Shown here: positions 26,501 through 34,264 of the stretch, one piece after another
Numbering within the stretch: position 1 is the stretch's first letter
Layout: each line of letters begins with the position of its first letter
Made by a program: the position numbers and the translations under genes
Origin: Bacteroidales bacterium
Lineage (GTDB): Bacteria; Bacteroidota; Bacteroidia; Bacteroidales; Muribaculaceae
DNA length: 55,013 nt
Direction of reading: 5' to 3'
Assembly (NCBI GenBank): GCA_004552395.1
Contig: SFOK01000001.1
Coordinates: 1-55,013, forward strand
Notes under the pieces: generated by a model
The model's database searches: none
Seen by the model: only the letters and a program-made list of their open reading frames with translations
Told to the model about the DNA's origin: nothing

Positions 26501-26597
26501 CGAAAGCCGAAGCCGGTGACGCCGCGGTGCCGCCGGCAAGCATGCCGCAGGCTATCAGAAGCCGGGCTGCTGTATGGCGTGAGTTCTGTTTTCTCAT
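23538..26597 (-). CDS. Large tetratricopeptide-repeat protein
   Basis: The 1019-residue product has an N-terminal signal-like segment (ARLLIACGMLAGGTAASPASAF) and about 950 residues of TPR and TPR-like repeats. Typical units are seen as ALYNLGYSLYQEQKFSEARK, AADCDYYNGNVTSAMQEYR and AYAEKGDQGKAIDAYKNIIR. It is probably a periplasmic or outer-membrane-associated scaffold. It starts 19 bp after the mutS stop and so is likely co-transcribed with mutS, and it is followed (beyond element B) by an outer-membrane barrel gene. The C-terminus (YPGDEEDIAEMIRTRLAKLK) is charged. Partners cannot be named from sequence. Confidence 0.85.
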   Translation of the reverse strand: MRKQNSRHTAARLLIACGMLAGGTAASPASAFEPLPAPLTGSTADSSFARARQMWDEKNYAGVIDRLTQALGEDAPLWSQALAAAPVTQRQQAMALMLRALFERGDETEFRALRQQFLREYPEGPLSVEARLLGADFSFFRGDYPAAVREYSAIDLSALSPARADLYAYRLALSQIRTGYLSEAAVTFRHLERTGTYREPARFYLAYIDYAEGSCEKAKAGFRSVGEPYASQLGVPYYLAQIAFREGDYDYVLSLDYDAIVRANPEWEQELTRITGESYFAVGRKQKAAPFLQRYVEKTSSPLPTALYELGTIRYDESDLSEAARLFAQVTDEGEYLAQSAYLYLGQIASARKDYTEAAMSFRRAYDMRWDPRVTETALYDYVVATISGGSVPFASSAPLMEDFIRKYPDSPYAAKVDEYLAAAYYNDHNYEAALAHTERLRNPSRQVLASKQKILFQLGMKAAGSSDYSAAAGYMERAAELHRYDSDLAAEALLWEGDALYAQKKYRAASDVYKRYLKSVRNGSGNRALGLYNLGYSLYQEQKFSEARKYFLQALKASPALPSRLASDARLRAADCDYYNGNVTSAMQEYRAMGDDPASASSDYAAFQYANMLGVRGDQTGKIEALRSMLAKFPDSQWHNDALLELSQAYIAKGDIDAARKIASQLDTEASSTVQSRQAALNLAAAYAEKGDQGKAIDAYKNIIRRWPTSAEASRASSDLKTIYTQMGDLQGYLSFLDTVPRAPRPDASEMDELTYRSAYKQYEKNPADTSALRDYLARYPNSVQAPAVLYLLAYDASDKGDDTAALQYLDKLTAGWPDSSQIPSAYSLKAQILQDSGRAAEAAAVWKQLLATGSAATAPDAYRGLMETASTPEEQIAYADRLLSLSGAASEDVTAATLCKGLAKRRLGRLDEAIRTLRPLASEPSTAEGAQAAVTISEILLRQGKAAQAQKELQQFIDSDTEEQYWMARGYIALSDAFSAQGDTYKAKEYLKALQSNYPGDEEDIAEMIRTRLAKLK

Positions 26598-26616
26598 AGT
26601 TATATCTTTTGGTCGG

Positions 26617-29274
26617 CTATTTGCCGGTGAGTATCGATTTGAGGTTAGACAGGGCCTGGAGCGCCTGCAGGGGAGTGAGGTTGTTTATGTCGAGGGTCAG
26701 TATCTCGTCGCGTATCTGCGCGAGAACAGGGTCGTCGAGCTGGAAGAAGGAGAGCTGCATGCCCGAAGAGGCTCCGGCCGCGAGCGAGGCTGTGTCGGGC
26801 TTCGATGCCCGCGCGGGACCGTTCTTGGCGTCAGTGCTCTCGGATCCGGCCGGAGCTTTCGCGCCGGTGGCCTCGAGCTGACGGAGCACCGCGTCGGCAC
26901 GTTTCACAATCGAAGGGGGCATGCCGGCTATGCGGGCCACATGGATACCGAAGCTGTGGGCACTCCCTCCCGGCACTAACTTGCGCAGGAACACCACCTT
27001 ACCGTCGGTCTCCTGCACCGAGACGTTGAAGTTGTGGATGCGCTCGTAGAGCTTCTCCATCTCGTTGAGCTCGTGGTAATGAGTGGCGAAGAGTGTCTTG
27101 GGCCGCGCAGTGCTGTTCTGGTGGATATGCTCCACAATAGCCCAGGCTATCGATATGCCGTCGTAAGTCGAGGTGCCTCGGCCGAGCTCGTCGAAGAGCA
27201 CCAGGGAGCGGTCGGTCATGTTGTTGAGGATGGCCGCCGCCTCGTTCATCTCCACCATGAAGGTGGACTCTCCCAGCGATATGTTGTCCGAAGCGCCCAC
27301 ACGGGTGAATATCTTGTCTACCACACCGATACGGGCCGCCTCGGCCGGCACGTAGCAGCCGGTCTGGGCCATAAGCACGATCAGAGCCGTCTGGCGCAGC
27401 AGGGCCGACTTACCGCTCATGTTCGGGCCGGTGATCATCATGATCTGGCACTTGCGGTTGTCGAGCGCCACGGAGTTGGCTATGTAAGGCACGCCGGGAG
27501 GCAGACGCCGCTCGATCACCGGATGGCGTCCCTCGGTGATCTCGATCTCCAGACCGTCGTCGACGGTCGGGCGGCAATAGCGGTATTCCTCGGCCGCCGC
27601 GGCGAAGGCGAGCAGCGTGTCGGTGCGGGCTATCAGAGCCGCGTTGGTCTGTATGTCGTTTAGGTAAGTGCTTGTGAAACAGAGCAGATTGTCGAAGATC
27701 TGGCCTTCGAGTATGGCTATCTTATCCTGCGCTGTCGTGATTTTCTCCTCGAAATCCTTCAGCTCGGGCGTGATGTAGCGCTCGGCGTTCACGAGCGTCT
27801 GCTTGCGTATCCAACTCTCGGGCACCTTCTCTTTGTGAGTGTTGCGCACCTCGAGATAGTAGCCGAACACATTGTTGAAGGCTATCTTGAGCGACGGTAT
27901 GCCGGTGGCGGCTATCTCGCGGTCGAGCATGTCGTGCAGAGCTTTCTGCGATGAGCCGGAGAAATAGCGCAGCTCGTCGAGCTCGGGACTGACTCCCTGA
28001 GCTATATAGTTGCCTTTGGTCTGCGAGAGCGGCGCATCCTCGCGCAGCGTATGCTCTAACTTCTCTATGAGCATGCCGCAGGATTTGAGCCGCTTGGCAA
28101 TAGTCTGAAGCTCCGGACTTTCCGACTGCCCGAGGAGTGTCCTGATGCCGGCCGCGGCCTTCAGCGAGTTTTTGAGCTGAACCAGATCGCGGGGACCGAT
28201 GCGGCGCACGGATACCTTGGCTGCCAGACGCTCCAGATCCCCTATGGCGGCGAGAAGGTCGTGGAGCGAGGCGCGCAGGTCGGGCTCTTTGTAGAAGGCC
28301 GTCACGGTGTCGAGGCGCTCGTTGATCGCCTTCACCTCGCGCAGCGGCTGCTTGATCCATCGCCGGAGCATACGGGCGCCCATAGGCGTCACTGTCTTGT
28401 CGAGATAATCCACAAGACACTTGCCGTCGTCGGAGAGGCACTCGGTGAGCTCGAGGTTGCGGATCGTGAAGCCGTCGAGACTCAGATAGCGCTCCTCGTC
28501 GATGCGGCTCAGCGAGGTGATGTGCCGCAGATGAGTGTGCTGCGTCTGGTCCAGATAATGGAGAATGGCTCCGGCGGCCACGATACCCTGCCGTAGCTGA
28601 GCCACACCGAAACCTTTCAGATTCGAGGTGTGGAAATGTTTGCAGAGACGGTCGGTGGCGGCGTCGGGAGTGAATATCCAGTCGTCGAGCTCGAAGGTGA
28701 AGAACTTGCCGGGGAAGGTCTGCTCCGTCTGCTGCCTGAGACCGCGCAGAATCAGCAACTCCTTGGGAGCTATGTTGTTGAGCAGCTTGGTCACGAACGA
28801 TATGTCGCCTTCGGAGCAGAGGAACTCGCCGGTGGAGATGTCGAGAAAAGCCACACCGATATGCGGCGATCCGTAATGAATGGCGGCCAGAAAGTTGTTC
28901 TCCTTGGTGTTGAGTATGTTGTCGTTGATGTTGACGCCGGGCGTCACAAGCTCGGTGATGCCGCGCTTCACGAGCTTCTTGGTCAGCTTGGGGTCCTCGA
29001 GCTGCTCGCAGATGGCAACCCGCCGGCCGGCCCTCACAAGCTTGGGCAGGTATGTGTCGAGCGCGTGATGCGGGAAACCGGCCAACTCCACCGACGTGGC
29101 GGCGCCGTTGGCCCGGCGTGTCAGTGTGATGCCGAGTATCTCGCTCGCCGTTATGGCATCGTCGGAGAATGTCTCGTAGAAATCGCCGACTCTGAACAGC
29201 AGTATTGCGTCGGGATGCTTCTTCTTCATCTCGAGATACTGTTTCATCAGCGGTGTTTCTGCTATCTTAGCCAT
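26617..29274 (-). CDS. mutS: DNA mismatch repair protein MutS
   Basis: MutS recognises mismatches and short loops and recruits MutL. The 885 residues have the mismatch-binding N-terminal domain with the F-x-E motif inside GDFYETF (about residue 32), the connector and lever regions, and the ATPase domain with the Walker A motif GPNMSGKSALLRQ (about residue 615), the ST.FMVEM and DELGRGTSTYDG motifs, and THYHEL. The C-terminal segment (LTPLQALQALSNLKSIL) is the usual tetramer region. The length is standard for MutS1. The TPR gene follows after 19 bp. Upstream lies a hairpin (29289-29307). Confidence 0.98.
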   Translation of the reverse strand: MAKIAETPLMKQYLEMKKKHPDAILLFRVGDFYETFSDDAITASEILGITLTRRANGAATSVELAGFPHHALDTYLPKLVRAGRRVAICEQLEDPKLTKKLVKRGITELVTPGVNINDNILNTKENNFLAAIHYGSPHIGVAFLDISTGEFLCSEGDISFVTKLLNNIAPKELLILRGLRQQTEQTFPGKFFTFELDDWIFTPDAATDRLCKHFHTSNLKGFGVAQLRQGIVAAGAILHYLDQTQHTHLRHITSLSRIDEERYLSLDGFTIRNLELTECLSDDGKCLVDYLDKTVTPMGARMLRRWIKQPLREVKAINERLDTVTAFYKEPDLRASLHDLLAAIGDLERLAAKVSVRRIGPRDLVQLKNSLKAAAGIRTLLGQSESPELQTIAKRLKSCGMLIEKLEHTLREDAPLSQTKGNYIAQGVSPELDELRYFSGSSQKALHDMLDREIAATGIPSLKIAFNNVFGYYLEVRNTHKEKVPESWIRKQTLVNAERYITPELKDFEEKITTAQDKIAILEGQIFDNLLCFTSTYLNDIQTNAALIARTDTLLAFAAAAEEYRYCRPTVDDGLEIEITEGRHPVIERRLPPGVPYIANSVALDNRKCQIMMITGPNMSGKSALLRQTALIVLMAQTGCYVPAEAARIGVVDKIFTRVGASDNISLGESTFMVEMNEAAAILNNMTDRSLVLFDELGRGTSTYDGISIAWAIVEHIHQNSTARPKTLFATHYHELNEMEKLYERIHNFNVSVQETDGKVVFLRKLVPGGSAHSFGIHVARIAGMPPSIVKRADAVLRQLEATGAKAPAGSESTDAKNGPARASKPDTASLAAGASSGMQLSFFQLDDPVLAQIRDEILTLDINNLTPLQALQALSNLKSILTGK

Positions 29275-29288
29275 TATCAGTAAGTTGT

Positions 29289-29307
29289 CGCGGACCTTTT
29301 GTCCGCG
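29289..29307 (-). terminator. Hairpin between gene for the bridging protein and mutS
   Basis: CGCGGAC (29289-29295) and GTCCGCG (29301-29307) form a 7-bp stem with a CTTTT loop. It lies within the 111-bp gap after the stop at 29386 and before the mutS ATG at 29274. There is no strong T-tract. Confidence 0.45.
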
Positions 29308-29385
29308 CGGAGTGTGCGTGTTGTTAAAAAGTCTTAAAGTCCGGAGGTCGCCGGAGAGGTGTCAGCGGAGGGCCCGGCGAGGGGA

Positions 29386-30693
29386 TCAGCGGGCGTAGTG
29401 GATCTGGGCTTTGCGGGCCACCCGCCAGCGGCCGTCCTCGAAGATCGCTGTGCCGGTGCTGTCGTTCACGATCGTGCGGGCGCCCTGCACCATCTGCAGG
29501 TTGCGGCCTGTGCAGGCTCCGGCCAGGAAGTCGATCGGCATCATGAGGGCGAGCTCATGGACCGACGGGTCGTCGATCACACTGAAGGTGCCGCTGTAGC
29601 CGTCGGCAGTCACCATCTTGAATATCGAGTTGCCCATGCTGAACTGGGCGTCGGCACGCAGGAACACGCCGTCGCTGTTGGCCTGCGAGAGGTATATGAT
29701 GCGGGGCTGCATGGTGCGCCGGCGCTGTGCCGTAGCTGCTGCTGCGGCTGCGCCAAGAGGCGCTCCGGCCTGAGCGGTGCGGATAGGCTGAGGCACAGGC
29801 TGATGCGCCACAGGCTGCTGAGGCTGCGCGGCCGGCTGCTGCGCGGCCTGAAGGGGCTCCAAGGGCTGCTCTGCGGCCTCATGGACAGCCGACGCGGGAC
29901 GGGCCGATGCGTGGCCGCGGGGTCCGCGAGGGTTCTTCTTGTCTTTGCCGGAAGCGCCTTCGGCCTCGTTGAGCTCCTTGCGGTTGCGCGCCATGATCTG
30001 TGTGGCGTAGCCGACCAGTGCGAGCACCACAAGCACAAGCACTATGAGGAAGAAGATGAGCCATCCGTTGCCGCCGGAACTCTTGAGCTCGTGGGAGCCG
30101 GGAGCGGCTTCGCGTTCGCCGTCCTGACCGGGAGCGGCCAAAGGCTCAGTCTCCGGATCGGCTGCTGCGTTCTCCACTTCGTCGATAGCCAAGCTCTCGT
30201 CATCGGTCTTTACAGAGTCGGTAGCCTCCTCGGTTGTCTCTTCGGTAGGCTCTTCGCCGTCGGCCGGGGCAGCGTTCTCATCCTCATTCTCCACCTTGGT
30301 GACAGTGGCAGGGACCTTGCCGAGCGCGCTTTTCAGTCTGCTCTTGCAGAACGATTTGTCCTTGCCCGAAGGTACGGCCAACTCGTAGCGGTTGAGCCAG
30401 AAGGAGGTCATCTTGGCATTGTCCCATTCCTGATAATCGCTCTCTGAAGGGAGACCGCCGAGCGATATTTTCTGCTTGTTGGCCTTGTCGGTGGAGTGCT
30501 GTGCTATAGCCTTGTCGAGGTCGGCGTCGCTGTTGACCACAGCCCCGTCCAGATAGCCCGAACCGGAGTTCATGCTCCTCACGCCCCATTTGAGCACCAG
30601 GGCGCGGGCCCGTTCCATCTCCTGCTTGGTGGCTGCCTGGGAGGCGACAGAAGCTCCGGCAATCAGCAGTATGAGAAGTAAATATTTGCGCAT
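29386..30693 (-). CDS. Signal-anchored single-span protein, possible envelope bridge
   Basis: The 435-residue protein has a clear signal peptide (MRKYLLLILLIAGASVASQA), about 185 residues predicted periplasmic including an acidic low-complexity part (EEPTEETTEEATDSVKTDDE), one strong membrane span (WLIFFLIVLVLVVLALVGYA, about residues 205-230), a Pro/Gln/Ala-rich linker, and a C-terminal domain of about 105 residues (starting near RIIYLSQANSDGVFLRADAQ) predicted to be cytoplasmic. I do not recognise either domain. It is the last gene of the five-gene actin-like/tubulin-like locus. The topology would let it connect the periplasm to the cytoplasmic filament-type proteins; this is inference from layout only. 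Confidence 0.7.
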   Translation of the reverse strand: MRKYLLLILLIAGASVASQAATKQEMERARALVLKWGVRSMNSGSGYLDGAVVNSDADLDKAIAQHSTDKANKQKISLGGLPSESDYQEWDNAKMTSFWLNRYELAVPSGKDKSFCKSRLKSALGKVPATVTKVENEDENAAPADGEEPTEETTEEATDSVKTDDESLAIDEVENAAADPETEPLAAPGQDGEREAAPGSHELKSSGGNGWLIFFLIVLVLVVLALVGYATQIMARNRKELNEAEGASGKDKKNPRGPRGHASARPASAVHEAAEQPLEPLQAAQQPAAQPQQPVAHQPVPQPIRTAQAGAPLGAAAAAATAQRRRTMQPRIIYLSQANSDGVFLRADAQFSMGNSIFKMVTADGYSGTFSVIDDPSVHELALMMPIDFLAGACTGRNLQMVQGARTIVNDSTGTAIFEDGRWRVARKAQIHYAR

Positions 30694-30730
30694 CTTTCTT
30701 TGATATTGTTTTCTGTGACAGTAGGTTGAA

Positions 30731-30820
30731 TTATCAGTGAGAAGTTGTTGGTGAGGAGTGAGTAGCGTGAAGTGAGGAGTTATGAGTGTTTAGTTATCAG
30801 TTATCAGTGAGGAGTGATTA
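30731..30820. repeat. Mixed TTATCAG / GTGAGGAGT short repeats
   Basis: The 147-bp gap between the SrfB-like gene and the bridging-protein gene contains TTATCAG three times (at about 30731, 30794 and 30801) and GTGAGGAGT or close variants three times. On the coding strand it reads as ...ACTGATAACTGATAACTAAACACTC..., a style of degenerate short-repeat filler. Confidence 0.6.
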
Positions 30821-30840
30821 TGCATTATGAATTGCCTGGC

Positions 30841-33800
30841 TCAGGTACGGCGCCCGGGGCTGCCCTGGAGGCCGGGCAGGAGAGTGTTGCGTATTGTGGC
30901 GGCTATCGGGTAGAAGAACGGCACATCCTCCACCTTCTCGTCGCTCCCCTCGTCTTCCGGTAGATAAGCATCGATGCCGGCCGCCAAGTAGTTGGACAGA
31001 TTCTCCGAACAGTGGGCGCGGAAAAAGTCAAGAGCCTGCGACGGTATGCCGAACTCCTCGCGGGTCTCCGGGTCGAGAGCCTTGATAAAGAGAGTGTTAA
31101 ACTCCTTCACGGCGGCTATAATCTTGTTGCGCTCGGCGAGCGGACGTATGCTGCCGTAGGTGTAGCTCTCCGTGTCGGTGAGCGTGAAGGACCGTTTGCG
31201 GCCCATTACCTCGCGGGAGCTGAATCCGGCGCGCGATATCTTCCCCTCCTCTATGCGGCGGTCGAGCTCTATGCCTCCCTTGCAGGTGATCTGCTTGGGC
31301 GCTGTGAGCTCGCGGCGCACGCGGAAGGTCGCGGAGCCGTAGCTGCGGCCGTAAACCAGCTCTATGAAGCGGCGGGTATAATCCTCGACCGTCTCGGGGC
31401 GCCCTAGGATGCTGAGTATCTTGGAGCCGGTGCCGCTGAAACATATCTGCCGCGGCATACCGAGACCGTTCTCCTTCATCAGGCGGCCCACATAGTAGAT
31501 GATGGCCGAGTAGAAATAGACGAAGATGATCTTGCGCTGCTCGTCGTCGGCCAGCATGGCGTTGTAGCTCAGGGCGCGGCGCTCCAGGGCCGGACGGTCG
31601 CGAAGCATCTCCGACTGCTCTATGGAGAAGAGGAAGGCGTTGATATCTTCGGAGCGTTTCGAGTGCATGATGTCGCCCAGGATCAGGTCCAGATAGCTGA
31701 GGTTGGCGTCGGCGCTGACGAGGCGCGAGAAGCGGTTGGCATATTCCTGCACGAGCGGGTTGTGGTCGGCGTCGCAGCTGCGGAAGCAGTCGCCGAAGAT
31801 CGTGTTGCCGGCGAAGCGGAACGAGCTCACGAAGTGCAGATCGGAGCGGAACTGCTCGTCGTCGGCCTTATAGACCACCACATCGGAGGTGCCGCCCCCT
31901 ATGTCGATGCTCACATAATCGGAGCCGTCGCGCGAGGTCCCTTCGTAGTAGAAGGCCGGCGCCACCGACTCGGGAAACGATACTATGTCGGTCCTGTCGG
32001 GCGATATGTAGCGGGCGTAGAGCTCCTCCCAGAGCGTCAGGTACTTGAGCTGCAGGGAGCGCTTCATGCTCACCGGGTAGAAATAGATGAGGCGCACTCG
32101 GCTGAGGTCGCCGCGGCTCACTATCACGCGGGCGCGGATAAGAAGCATGATCTCGCGCAGGAACTGCTCGGACAGCTCGGTGCGGTCCGCCCATTTGAGC
32201 ATGGTGCTTATCTTGTAGCCGTTGAACGACTTGCGCTCGTAGAGGAACGGTATGTTGCAGTTGCGGAGCACACGCGGGCCCGAGGCGTTGGTCTCGTTCT
32301 CGGCCAGTGAGGTGCGGAGCGGGAAGCCGTAGAGGCCGCCGATGGTGCGCGGTATGAACTCCAGGTCGAGCATGGCGTCGCTCTGAAGCAGCGAGCCGGG
32401 AGCGTCGAGTGTGGCTGTGAGAGTGGCTTCGGCCTCCTCGCTGAAGGTGAGCGGCTCGGCGGGTGACCCGTCGGTGCTGTACTCCACGTGAGTGTTGGTG
32501 GTGCCGAAGTCCACGGCGAATGTGAACTGCGCCGCCGAGGGGGTATAGTCGGGCCAGAGCGGCAGGATCACACCCGAGCGCACGGAGCGGCCGTCGGTCC
32601 CCGTGAGGGTGAGGCGCATATAGTCGAAGGAGCGGTTTATCTCGTAGTAGGAGGTGCGCATGGCGCGCGAGCGGGAGCGCATGGTGGCCTCTTCGCCACT
32701 GCCGGGAGCCGATTCGGCGGCGTGGAAAGTGAGCGACGCCTCTGCGTCGGGCATCATCTCGAAGAGGCGCACGTTGTATATGTCGTTCTTGCCGGTGCGG
32801 GCGAAGGGGAAGATGGCCGCGCTCAGACGGGCGCCCGCCACTATGCTACCCTGCTGCTCGCCTCCGGCCGGAGCCGCGCGGTATATCTTGTGCAGCTCCA
32901 CATAGCTGCGGGCGCAGGGCACCCTCAGACAGGCCTGCACGCCCTCGGCACAGGCCCGAAGCTCGAACATAGGCTTGCCCGGAGCCACATTGCGGCAGAG
33001 AGCCTCGGCCGGGAAATATTTGAAGAAGAGCGGTTTGAGCGGGAGCAGATAGCCCGGCGCGCTACGGCTCTGCGGTGCGCAGGCGTCGAAGAAATGGTTG
33101 CGGTCGATCGGTGTGGCCAGCTCTATTATCTCATCCTCGAGGAGGTCACATGCCGTAATCCAGGGGTAGGTCACCGACGTGTCGGGGAGCACACGCTCCT
33201 CCACGGGCTTGCCGGCCGTATCCACGACCGTGTTCTCGTTCCACGGACGGTTCACGTAGGTGAAACGCTCCATGCCGGGAGCCACGAAGCCGGGCGTGAG
33301 CACGAGCGGGAGCCTTTCGTCGCCTGCCGGTTGCCGCAGCTCGGGACGAAGCATGAAGTCGCTCTTTTCCACCGCCTGGAGCATATCCTCCTGCTTGCGG
33401 ATATAGAGCTGACGGCCAAGCACGCGCGGGCTGAAAGGCCCGGTGAAATCGGAGTAGAGGCCGGGCAGCAGGGCGGCGAGCCCTTCGGCGCGGGCTGTGT
33501 CCATGGCCTGCGGGTCGCTGACGCGGCGGCAGACGGCGGCGTAGAGCTCCGGGCGCCGCTCGCGGGCCGTGTCGAGGTTCACAAGCAGGTAATCGTAGAC
33601 GGGCTTGAGCTTGCGGCGCAGCTCGGGCCACGCGTTGAACCAGTGGGTGAGGTAGACCACAAACTCCTCGTCGCGCTCCCACAGGTCGCGTATACGGCCG
33701 AAGAGGGTCTCCCCCTCCTCCACCATGATATTCTTGCGCTCGCCCACGCCCGGAGCGCCCATGGTGAGCGAGGCTGGCGAGGTGGATCCTATGGCTATAT

Positions 33801-34251
33801 TGTCGGCTGTGAGTATATACCAGTCGTCGGAAAGGTCGAAATTGTAGGCTTCGCGGTCGCTCTCCATGAAGAGACGGAGCGTCTCGGCGAGGAGCTGATG
33901 GTCGGCGCCGGAGCGCTCCATGCGGCTGATGGCCGACTCGGGGTTCCAGCGCACTATGCTGATGCGTCCGGCATGATTCTCCATGTCGAAGAGTATCTGC
34001 GCTATGTCGAGAGCGTCGCTCACAAGGCGGCGGTCCATCTGAAGGCCCTGCAGACGGCCCGAGGCGAGCCGCGCGAAGGCGTTGGACACCAGGTCGAGCT
34101 GTGCGAACGGGCTCGGTATGGCTGTGCGCGGATGCTCCACCAGGCCGCCGTTGGGATCGGTGATCCGGGTTATGTCGTCGGTGGTGTATGGGTCGCGGCG
34201 TATCCAGTCGCTGCCCGTCACATTGTCGCTGTATGAGAGTATGTTGCTCAT
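30841..34251 (-). CDS. SrfB-like protein with actin/Hsp70-fold ATPase domain
   Basis: The 1136-residue protein carries an actin/Hsp70-type ATPase core in its second half. The phosphate-1 motif is FAVDFGTTNTHVEYS (Asp near residue 580), the phosphate-2 motif is SIDIGGGTSDVVVY (near 780), and the adenosine motif is CFSGTGSKILSIL (near 940). The N-terminal 570 residues hold no motif I recognise. Overall size and motif spacing resemble proteins annotated as virulence factor SrfB. It starts 13 bp after the tubulin-like gene and is surely co-transcribed with it. No signal peptide is present, so it is cytoplasmic. Polymer formation or chaperone action are both possible; neither is shown. Confidence 0.8.
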   Translation of the reverse strand: MSNILSYSDNVTGSDWIRRDPYTTDDITRITDPNGGLVEHPRTAIPSPFAQLDLVSNAFARLASGRLQGLQMDRRLVSDALDIAQILFDMENHAGRISIVRWNPESAISRMERSGADHQLLAETLRLFMESDREAYNFDLSDDWYILTADNIAIGSTSPASLTMGAPGVGERKNIMVEEGETLFGRIRDLWERDEEFVVYLTHWFNAWPELRRKLKPVYDYLLVNLDTARERRPELYAAVCRRVSDPQAMDTARAEGLAALLPGLYSDFTGPFSPRVLGRQLYIRKQEDMLQAVEKSDFMLRPELRQPAGDERLPLVLTPGFVAPGMERFTYVNRPWNENTVVDTAGKPVEERVLPDTSVTYPWITACDLLEDEIIELATPIDRNHFFDACAPQSRSAPGYLLPLKPLFFKYFPAEALCRNVAPGKPMFELRACAEGVQACLRVPCARSYVELHKIYRAAPAGGEQQGSIVAGARLSAAIFPFARTGKNDIYNVRLFEMMPDAEASLTFHAAESAPGSGEEATMRSRSRAMRTSYYEINRSFDYMRLTLTGTDGRSVRSGVILPLWPDYTPSAAQFTFAVDFGTTNTHVEYSTDGSPAEPLTFSEEAEATLTATLDAPGSLLQSDAMLDLEFIPRTIGGLYGFPLRTSLAENETNASGPRVLRNCNIPFLYERKSFNGYKISTMLKWADRTELSEQFLREIMLLIRARVIVSRGDLSRVRLIYFYPVSMKRSLQLKYLTLWEELYARYISPDRTDIVSFPESVAPAFYYEGTSRDGSDYVSIDIGGGTSDVVVYKADDEQFRSDLHFVSSFRFAGNTIFGDCFRSCDADHNPLVQEYANRFSRLVSADANLSYLDLILGDIMHSKRSEDINAFLFSIEQSEMLRDRPALERRALSYNAMLADDEQRKIIFVYFYSAIIYYVGRLMKENGLGMPRQICFSGTGSKILSILGRPETVEDYTRRFIELVYGRSYGSATFRVRRELTAPKQITCKGGIELDRRIEEGKISRAGFSSREVMGRKRSFTLTDTESYTYGSIRPLAERNKIIAAVKEFNTLFIKALDPETREEFGIPSQALDFFRAHCSENLSNYLAAGIDAYLPEDEGSDEKVEDVPFFYPIAATIRNTLLPGLQGSPGRRT

Positions 34252-34264
34252 GTCGTAAGGTTCG

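Noticed and set aside
32488..34236. Very long open frame on the plus strand opposite the SrfB-like gene
   Set aside because: It is antisense to a gene with clear actin-fold motifs, its composition is His/Gly/Ala/Val-rich, and GC-rich codon bias alone produces such shadows.
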